Under the pieces are notes generated by a model. The model saw only the letters and a list, made by a program, of their open reading frames with translations, ran no database searches and was not told the origin of the DNA. A stretch of 64,000 bases of DNA, from NCBI RefSeq assembly GCF_002236115.1, contig NZ_NIWT01000006.1, positions 186,001-250,000 on the forward strand, in the 5' to 3' direction. Shown here piece by piece: positions 57,651-64,000 of this stretch. The position numbers were made by a program, and so were the translations under genes. How positions within the stretch are numbered: position 1 is the first letter of the stretch; each line of letters begins with the position of its first letter. The stretch comes from Pseudomonas jessenii (GTDB lineage: Bacteria > Pseudomonadota > Gammaproteobacteria > Pseudomonadales > Pseudomonadaceae).

Positions 57651-60101
57651 ATGACTCAAGAACCACTTGTTCGCGAAGCAGAGGTGGCCGCATTCCGCGA
57701 CGCCGTCTTGACCAAACTCACTTATGCAGTGGGTAAAGACCCGGATCACGCCTTCGACCACGACTGGTTCGAAGCCATTGCCCTGGCCGCGCGGGATCAC
57801 ATGGTCGAGCACTGGATGGACCACACGCGGCAGATCTACCGCAAAGGTCAGAAGCGCGTCTATTACCTCTCCCTGGAATTTCTCATCGGTCGGCTGTTGT
57901 TCGACAGCCTGAGCAATCTCGGCCTGCTCGACGTGGCCCGCGAAGCCCTGACCGAACTCGGCGTCGACCTTGAGCGCATCCGCACGCTGGAGCCCGATGC
58001 GGCCCTGGGCAACGGCGGCCTCGGGCGTCTGGCGGCGTGTTTCCTGGAAAGCATGTCGACCCTCGGCATCGCCGGTCATGGCTACGGCATCCGCTATGAG
58101 CACGGGTTGTTCCGCCAGGCGATTGTCGATGGCTGGCAGCAGGAGCAGACCGAACACTGGCTGGATTTCGGCAACCCGTGGGAGTTCGAGCGGCCGGAAG
58201 TGGCTTACACCATCGGTTTCGGCGGCAGTGTCGAGACCCTGACCGACGACACCGGCAAATCCCGACAAGTCTGGTCCCCGGCGGAAACCGTGCGAGCGAT
58301 TGCCTACGACACGCCGGTGGTCGGCTGGCGTGGGGCGAGCGTCAACACGCTGCGCCTGTGGCGTGCCCGGGCCATGGAAGATCTGCACCTGGAGCGTTTC
58401 AACGCCGGTGACCACCTGGGCGCCGTGGCTGAAGTGGCCAGGGCCGAAAGCATCTCCCGGGTGCTGTACCCGGCGGACAGCACCGAGGCCGGCCAGGAGT
58501 TGCGCCTGCGCCAGGAGTACTTCTTCGTCGCCGCCTCGTTGCAGGATCTGCTGCGCCGCCATCGCAACATGCACACCTCGGTGCTGACCCTGGGCGATCA
58601 CGCCTCTATCCAGCTCAACGACACTCACCCCTCGATTGCCGTGGCTGAACTGATGCGGCAACTGGTCGACGTGTATGACGTGGCGTGGGATGCCGCGTGG
58701 CAGGTCACCGTCGATACGCTGTCCTACACCAACCACACATTGCTGCCCGAAGCGCTGGAAACCTGGCCGGTCGGCTTGATGGAACGCATGTTGCCGCGGC
58801 ACATGCAGATCATTTACCTGATCAACGCCCACCACATCGACTCCCTGCGGGCCAAAGGCATTCACGACTTCGACGTACTGCGCGCGGTGTCGCTGATCGA
58901 GGAAGACAACGGTCGCCGGGTGCGCATGGGCAACCTGGCGTTTCTCGGTTCCCACAGCATCAACGGTGTGTCCGGGCTACATACGCAGCTGATGCGTCAA
59001 ACGGTGTTCTCCGAACTGCACAAGCTCTACCCGGAGCGGATCAACAACAAAACCAACGGCATCACCTTCCGCCGCTGGTTGTATCAGGCCAACCCCGAGC
59101 TGACCTCGATGCTGGTCGATGCCCTTGGCCCCGAGGTGCTGGACAACCCGGAAGAGCGTTTGCTCGCCCTTGAACCGTTCGCCGAGAAAAGTGCATTCCG
59201 CAAGGCGTTTGCCGAGCAACGCCTGCACAGCAAGAAAGCCCTGGCGTACCTGATTCATGAGCGACTGGGCGTGGCGGTCAACCCGGCGGCGATGTTCGAC
59301 GTGCAGGTCAAGCGAATCCACGAGTACAAACGCCAGTTGCTCAACCTGATGCACACCGTGGCGTTGTACCAGGCGATTCGCGCGGAGCCTGAAATCGACT
59401 GGGTGCCACGGGTGAAAATCTTCGCCGGCAAGGCAGCCGCGAGCTATCACCAGGCCAAACTGATCATCAAGCTGACCAACGACATCGCCCGGGTGGTGAA
59501 CAACGACCCGACCGTGCGCGGCTTGCTCAAAGTGGTGTTCCTGCCCAACTACAACGTCAGCCTGGCGGAGAGCATCATTCCGGCGGCGGATTTGTCCGAG
59601 CAGATCTCCACCGCCGGGTTCGAAGCCTCTGGCACCAGCAACATGAAATTCGGCCTGAACGGCGCGCTGACTATCGGCACCCTGGATGGGGCCAACGTGG
59701 AAATGAGCGAGCGCATCGGCACCGAGCACATGTTTATCTTTGGTCTCAGCGCGCAGCAGGTGGAGGCGCGCAAACAGAATCATGAGTTCAGCGCGGTGCC
59801 GGATATCACCGCGTCCCATCGTCTGAACGATGTGCTGCAAGCGATTCGTGGTGGGGTGTTCTCGCCGGACGATCCGTCCCGTTACGCCGGATTGATCGAT
59901 TCGCTGGTGGACTACGACCGCTTCCTGGTCTGCGCCGACTTCGATTCCTACTGGCACGCCCAGATGCGCGTCGAAGCCCATTGGCACGATTCGAAGGAGT
60001 GGTGGCGCTCGGCGGTGTTGAACACGGCGCGGATGGGCTGGTTCTCGTCGGACCGGACCATTCGCGAGTACGCCACGGAAATCTGGAAGGCACTGGAGTA
60101 G
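57651..60101 (+). CDS. glgP: Glycogen/starch/alpha-glucan phosphorylase
   Basis: An 816-residue GT35 phosphorylase: YYLSLEFLIGRLLFDSLSNL, ALGNGGLGRLAACFLES, HTLLPEALETWP, QVKRIHEYKRQLLN and the PLP Lys in SGTSNMKFGLNGALTIGTLD. It releases glucose-1-phosphate from glycogen or maltodextrin. Full-length. ATG 57651 lies well before the first conserved block. No other glycogen genes are in the window; it stands alone, followed by a REP doublet. Confidence 0.97.
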   Translation: MTQEPLVREAEVAAFRDAVLTKLTYAVGKDPDHAFDHDWFEAIALAARDHMVEHWMDHTRQIYRKGQKRVYYLSLEFLIGRLLFDSLSNLGLLDVAREALTELGVDLERIRTLEPDAALGNGGLGRLAACFLESMSTLGIAGHGYGIRYEHGLFRQAIVDGWQQEQTEHWLDFGNPWEFERPEVAYTIGFGGSVETLTDDTGKSRQVWSPAETVRAIAYDTPVVGWRGASVNTLRLWRARAMEDLHLERFNAGDHLGAVAEVARAESISRVLYPADSTEAGQELRLRQEYFFVAASLQDLLRRHRNMHTSVLTLGDHASIQLNDTHPSIAVAELMRQLVDVYDVAWDAAWQVTVDTLSYTNHTLLPEALETWPVGLMERMLPRHMQIIYLINAHHIDSLRAKGIHDFDVLRAVSLIEEDNGRRVRMGNLAFLGSHSINGVSGLHTQLMRQTVFSELHKLYPERINNKTNGITFRRWLYQANPELTSMLVDALGPEVLDNPEERLLALEPFAEKSAFRKAFAEQRLHSKKALAYLIHERLGVAVNPAAMFDVQVKRIHEYKRQLLNLMHTVALYQAIRAEPEIDWVPRVKIFAGKAAASYHQAKLIIKLTNDIARVVNNDPTVRGLLKVVFLPNYNVSLAESIIPAADLSEQISTAGFEASGTSNMKFGLNGALTIGTLDGANVEMSERIGTEHMFIFGLSAQQVEARKQNHEFSAVPDITASHRLNDVLQAIRGGVFSPDDPSRYAGLIDSLVDYDRFLVCADFDSYWHAQMRVEAHWHDSKEWWRSAVLNTARMGWFSSDRTIREYATEIWKALE

Positions 60102-60217
60102 TTTTCAGCCAGAACTGCGAGCAAGGCCCGGTTGTTGACGGGCTGGGTCGATATACTAGGCGCTGGATTACCGGGCGGCAGGGTTGATCAGATTCTGAAC
60201 ACACCACAATTCCTTGT

Positions 60218-60303
60218 GGGAGCGAGCTTGCTCGCGATAGCGCACTGACATTCAACATTAATGCTGAATGTTATGGCCTCATCGCGAGCAAGCTCGCTCC
60301 TAC
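60218..60303. repeat. REP doublet 5 (86 bp)
   Basis: Inverted REP units around a spacer. The second unit ends CTCCTAC instead of CTCCCAC, and the whole is 86 bp, 2 bp shorter than doublets 1-4. Confidence 0.9.
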
Positions 60304-60391
60304 AGGGGGTTGTGGTGTTTTCGCACTAGACTGATCAGACACTGTACCGCTTGGACTTGCCTCATGATGGGGCCGCTTAGGGATATCGACC

Positions 60392-63300
60392 ATGCAATGG
60401 ATGTTCATGCTGATAGGGCTGGTGCTCGGCTGGATACTCGACGAGTCATTCAGCGATGCGCTGCTGGGCGCGTTGTTCGGATTGGGTATCGGCCAGACCC
60501 TTCGCATGGCTCGCATGGACTCGCAGGCAGTCGAGCAGCAGCGTTTGCTGGAACAGGCGCAGGTAGCGCTGCAGGCGGTCGAGCAACGGCTGGCGCTGCT
60601 CGAAGCATCGGGCGTCAAGGCGCCGGAAACCCGCGAGCCACTTGTCTCACCTGAAACCATCCTCGATGAAGCGCCTGCCGCAGCCCCGGAGTTGGTCTGG
60701 GAGCTGCCGCCCGAACTCGAGCCGATCGCCGCAGCGGCCACCGAAACCAACCGTTCGCAGCCCGCCGATGCCTGGAAGCCCGAGCCGATCGCTCGCCAGG
60801 CACAACCACCTGTCCCTCCGCGCGGCCCGAACCTTATCGATCGCGCCATCAGCCGTGCCCGAGCCTGGTTGTTCGGCGGCAATACCGTGTTGCGGGTCGG
60901 CGTGGTGCTGTTGTTCCTCGGCCTGGCCTTTTTGCTGCGCTATGCCACCGAAGGCGTGGTGGTGCCGGTTGAGTTGCGGTACGCAGGCGTTGCGGCGGCA
61001 GCCTTGGGGTTGCTCGGGCTGGGCTGGTGGTTGCGGGCGCGCAACAGCAGTTATGCGTTGATCCTGCAAGGGGCCGGGATCGCCGTGTTGTACCTGACGG
61101 TGTTTGCCGCGATGCGCCTGCATCCGCTGCTCGATCCCACAGCGGGGTTTGGCCTGCTGGTGGCGGTGACAGTCTGTTCGGCGATTCTCGCCATTACCCA
61201 GGACTCCCTGGGGTTGGCCGCCGCTGCCGCACTGGGCGGATTCGCCGCGCCGCTGCTGGCCTCCACCGGCGCCGGCAGCCACGTCGCGCTGTTCAGCTAC
61301 TTTGCCCTGCTCAACGCCGGCATCTTCGCCATCGCCTGGTTCAAGGCCTGGCGGCTGTTGAATGTCATCGGGTTCAGCGGCACCTTCGGCATCGGTTTCG
61401 CCTGGGGCCTGCGTTCCTACTCGCCGGAGCAGTTGTGGAGCACCGAGCCGTTTCTGATTTTGTTTTTCCTGATGTACCTGGCCATTGGTCTGCTGTTCGC
61501 CCGGCGCAGGCTGCTGGAAATGAGTGATGCACCGGCAGAGAGCAGTCGCGAATCGCTGCTGCAATGGTCGGCGCGCAAGGGCGACTACGTCGACGGCACG
61601 CTGCTGTTCGGTCCGCCGCTGGTGGGTTTCGGCTTGCAGTTCGCACTGGTGCAGCATCTGGAGTTCGCTGCGGCGTTCAGTGCATTGGCGCTGGGCATGA
61701 TTTACATGGGACTTGCCCGTTGGCTGATGGCCGGGCGCACGCTGTTACTGGGGGAAACCTGCCTGGCCTTGGGCGTGATCTTCACCAGCCTGGCGATTCC
61801 GCTGGGGCTCGATGCACGCTGGACGACCGCGGCGTGGGCGGTGGAGGGCGCGGGGATCTTCTGGCTCGGCCTTCGCCAGCAAAGGCCCCTGGCCCGGGCG
61901 TTTGCCTTGCTCTTGCAACTGGGCTCGGCGCTGGTGTTTCTCAGCGAGTTGCACACCAGCGAGAGCAGCTTGCTTGGTGGTGTACCGCTAGGCGCGCTGT
62001 TATTGGGCGTTGCGTTGTTGTTCAGCTTCTACCAGTTGCGTAAAGCCTTGCCGGAGCAGATCAGGCCTTGGGAGCTAAAAGGTCTGCCAGTCCTGGCGTG
62101 CCTCGGGCTGGCGTTTCTCTATTTGCTGGCGCCGTTGTTTTTCTTCAGCCACGGCACGGTGATCAGTTGGGCCTTGGCCGGGGCGTTGACGTTGTTGGTT
62201 GGCTTGCGCCTGCCATCGCGCACATTCGTATTCACCGCGCTCGCTGTGCAACTGTTGGGTGGTGCACTGTTCCTGGCGACGGGGCCGCTGTTCAGTGAAG
62301 GGCTGAGTCCCTTGGCTCATGCTGGATTCTGGGCGCCGCTGGTGTTGGGGCTGGCAGCGATGGTCGGGGCATGGCGTTTGCAGATGGGGCATTCGCCCGA
62401 AGCATTCGAAGGGCTGAGCCTGTTGCGATTGTCCCAGGCGTTGCTGGTGTGGGGCGCGGGCTGGTGGGCATTGGCCTGGGTCATCGAAGTGCTGCATTTT
62501 GCGTCGCTGCCGATGCAGGCGACTTTGTTGTTAAGCATCGCAGCTGTGAGTGTTGCGCTGTGGACGGTGTTGGCGCTGCGCCTGAAATGGCCGTCACTGG
62601 GGGTGCTCGGTACGGTGTTGATTCCCGCGGCGGCGCTGGTGCTGCTGGCAGCCTGGCACTCGCGTTACCACCCGGCGGCCAACGTCGGCTGGCTGGCGTG
62701 GGCCGCCGTGTTCGTGGTGCATTTCATGTCCCTGCGACGCCTGGCGCCCATGCTGCCAGCACGCGTGACGAGTGTCGCCCATGTGCTCGGCTGTTGGCTG
62801 TTGATGGGGGTGCTGGCGCTGGAGCTGCGTTATGGCTTGCTGGTGTTGTCCGAGCAATACAACGCTTGGCGCTGGTTGGGTTGGGCGATTCTGCCAAGTC
62901 TGTATCTGGTTCTGATGGCGGCGCCTCGCGCGTGGCCGTGGCCGGTGGCGGCGTACTCGAGGGAATACCGTGTATACGCCGCCGCGCCGCTGGCGTTGCT
63001 GATGCTCGGCTGGTTCTGGCTGGCGAATGTCGCCAGTGACGGCAACGCCGAGCCACTGCCCTACGTGCCATTGATCAACCCGCTGGAGCTGGGCCTGTTG
63101 TTCGCGCTGTTCGGCATCTATGTCTGGTCCCGCAGCGCCATGACACAACTGGCGCTGTACAAGGATTACGCCGCCATCGCCACGCAAGGGGTCGCAGGTG
63201 CCTCGCTGTTCGTGTTCTTTACGGCATTGGTAATGCGTACGGCGCACCATTGGAGCGGGGTGCCGTTCGAGCTGGATCTGTTGCTGGCGTCGATGCGGGT

Positions 63301-63598
63301 GCAAGCCGGGTTATCCATCGTCTGGACCTTGATGGCCCTGAGCCTGATGATCGGTGGCCATTTGCGTCGCCACCGCGAAGTCTGGTTGATCGGCGCCGCC
63401 TTGATAGGTGTGGTCGTGGCTAAGCTGTTCTTTGTCGAATTGAGTAATCGCGGCGGGCTGGCGCGGATCGTGTCGTTTATCGGTGTCGGCGTGTTGCTGC
63501 TGGTGGTGGGCTATTTCGCCCCGCTGCCGCCCAAGCGTGCCGAAGCTGTGCCGGATATCGAGAAACCGGTCCCGGAATCCGAAGGAGTGTCGTCTTGA
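60392..63598 (+). CDS. DUF2339 multi-pass membrane protein
   Basis: A 1068-residue protein: two short hydrophobic segments at the start (FMLIGLVLGWILDESFSDAL), a coiled coil (about 45-75), a Pro/Ala-rich linker to about residue 145, then over twenty membrane helices from GNTVLRVGVVLLFLGLAFLL onward. The block GNTVLRVGVVLLFLGLAFLL-RYATEG is the DUF2339 hallmark. Ends VSS with an acidic Pro-rich tail. The start of the DUF3999 gene overlaps its stop, so the two act together, probably in the envelope; function unknown. Confidence 0.93.
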   Translation: MQWMFMLIGLVLGWILDESFSDALLGALFGLGIGQTLRMARMDSQAVEQQRLLEQAQVALQAVEQRLALLEASGVKAPETREPLVSPETILDEAPAAAPELVWELPPELEPIAAAATETNRSQPADAWKPEPIARQAQPPVPPRGPNLIDRAISRARAWLFGGNTVLRVGVVLLFLGLAFLLRYATEGVVVPVELRYAGVAAAALGLLGLGWWLRARNSSYALILQGAGIAVLYLTVFAAMRLHPLLDPTAGFGLLVAVTVCSAILAITQDSLGLAAAAALGGFAAPLLASTGAGSHVALFSYFALLNAGIFAIAWFKAWRLLNVIGFSGTFGIGFAWGLRSYSPEQLWSTEPFLILFFLMYLAIGLLFARRRLLEMSDAPAESSRESLLQWSARKGDYVDGTLLFGPPLVGFGLQFALVQHLEFAAAFSALALGMIYMGLARWLMAGRTLLLGETCLALGVIFTSLAIPLGLDARWTTAAWAVEGAGIFWLGLRQQRPLARAFALLLQLGSALVFLSELHTSESSLLGGVPLGALLLGVALLFSFYQLRKALPEQIRPWELKGLPVLACLGLAFLYLLAPLFFFSHGTVISWALAGALTLLVGLRLPSRTFVFTALAVQLLGGALFLATGPLFSEGLSPLAHAGFWAPLVLGLAAMVGAWRLQMGHSPEAFEGLSLLRLSQALLVWGAGWWALAWVIEVLHFASLPMQATLLLSIAAVSVALWTVLALRLKWPSLGVLGTVLIPAAALVLLAAWHSRYHPAANVGWLAWAAVFVVHFMSLRRLAPMLPARVTSVAHVLGCWLLMGVLALELRYGLLVLSEQYNAWRWLGWAILPSLYLVLMAAPRAWPWPVAAYSREYRVYAAAPLALLMLGWFWLANVASDGNAEPLPYVPLINPLELGLLFALFGIYVWSRSAMTQLALYKDYAAIATQGVAGASLFVFFTALVMRTAHHWSGVPFELDLLLASMRVQAGLSIVWTLMALSLMIGGHLRRHREVWLIGAALIGVVVAKLFFVELSNRGGLARIVSFIGVGVLLLVVGYFAPLPPKRAEAVPDIEKPVPESEGVSS

Positions 63599-64000
63599 GT
63601 CAGAAGCTGAACCTGGGCTGGTTGGGCGCTGTTGCCATGGGCGTAGTGTTGTCGGCGGTTGCCCAGGAAAAACCGGCGGACTTCACCACCCAAGTGCCTT
63701 TGTCGGTGACGGGCGAAGGGCCCTGGTATCGCCTTGAGCTGCCCCTGAACGTACAACTGAACGCACGGCAGGCCGACCTGAGCGATGTGCGTGTGTTCAA
63801 TGCGGCGGGCGAAGTTCAGGCTTATGCCTTGGCCCGGGAATCGGCGCGGAGCAATGAAGCGCGCACCTTGACCGAGGTGAAATGGTTTCCGCTGTACAAC
63901 TCGGTGGACGCCACTGAAACCGCGCCGAGCGTGCGGGTGCAATCGAGCACCAACGGCACTTTGGTCGAGGTGCAGCCCTCCAGTCAGCTGGAGGCGGGTG
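63595..64000 (+). CDS. DUF3999 family protein (3' truncated by window end)
   Basis: Frame open to the last base; 135 codons are visible. The start is TTG 63595, overlapping the DUF2339 stop (TTGA), with GAAGGAG 7 bp upstream; ATG 63637 is an alternative but lacks a ribosome site. Signal peptide LGWLGAVAMGVVLSAVAQ, then the DUF3999 start TQVPLSVTGEGPWYRLELPL and VQLNARQADLSDVRVFNAAG. The family is periplasmic, anchored near its C-terminus, and paired with DUF2339 in pseudomonads. Role unknown. Confidence 0.85.
   Translation, partial: MSQKLNLGWLGAVAMGVVLSAVAQEKPADFTTQVPLSVTGEGPWYRLELPLNVQLNARQADLSDVRVFNAAGEVQAYALARESARSNEARTLTEVKWFPLYNSVDATETAPSVRVQSSTNGTLVEVQPSSQLEAG

Overview
The window looks like chromosomal DNA of a fluorescent pseudomonad (Pseudomonas fluorescens group). 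The grounds are a GC-rich base composition, many copies of the palindromic REP sequence built around GAGCGAGCTTGCTCGC, and a backbone order typical of pseudomonads: histidine-type ABC transporter, tRNA-Phe/yggX/mutY/asmA, hisBH-hisAF, a YibQ-like deacetylase/ctpA/envC/gpmI, rhodanese/grxC/secB/trmL, ntrC-ntrB, glnA, thiI, typA. From memory this resembles the PA5117-PA5155 region of P. aeruginosa PAO1; I could not run an alignment.

Layout. 1-1350: a truncated DsbA-family gene and an SDR gene. 1358-12526: a composite genomic island at tRNA-Thr(UGU). The intact tRNA lies at the right end (12451-12526, minus strand). Copies of its 3' half lie at 1358-1407 (diverged) and 8995-9043 (identical), and each copy has a hairpin next to it. 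Segment A (about 1408-8990) is an eight-gene, mostly ATGA-coupled surface-glycan cluster. It holds the three parts of a gtr-type O-antigen modification system (large membrane protein, GtrB-like glycosyltransferase with a membrane tail, GtrA flippase). It also holds a WecE-like transaminase for dTDP-4-amino-4,6-dideoxygalactose, a NeuD-like acyltransferase, a WbqC protein, a beta-propeller protein and a methyltransferase. Segment B (about 9044-12450) has lower GC. It carries an MltR-like protein with an R-N-x3-H motif, an integrase killed by a TGG-to-TGA nonsense change, GGTTAG/CTAACC repeats, a tRNA-Gly-like 3' fragment and a two-gene operon of unknown function.

12605-19986: an FkbM methyltransferase, a second methyltransferase, a four-gene polar amino-acid ABC transporter and gabP behind a clear sigma-54 promoter. 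20001-28517: an accessory-flavoured stretch with two small paralogous genes, an alpha/beta hydrolase, a YhcG-type nuclease, a TSUP permease, a frameshifted clavaminate-synthase-like oxygenase, and a secreted RTX protein made of seven propeller-like repeats plus calcium-binding repeats. The C-terminal remnant of a second RTX gene follows it. 28518-64000: conserved housekeeping genes broken up by REP doublets. They cover iron and DNA repair, histidine biosynthesis, cell-wall processing, redox and secretion, nitrogen control (glnA and ntrBC, with glnA behind a sigma-54 promoter), tRNA thiolation, BipA, glycogen phosphorylase, and a DUF2339/DUF3999 membrane pair whose second gene runs off the end.

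The most interesting material is the composite tRNA-Thr island, in particular the proposed dedicated 4-amino-sugar gtr system and the unrecognised two-gene cargo next to the dead integrase.
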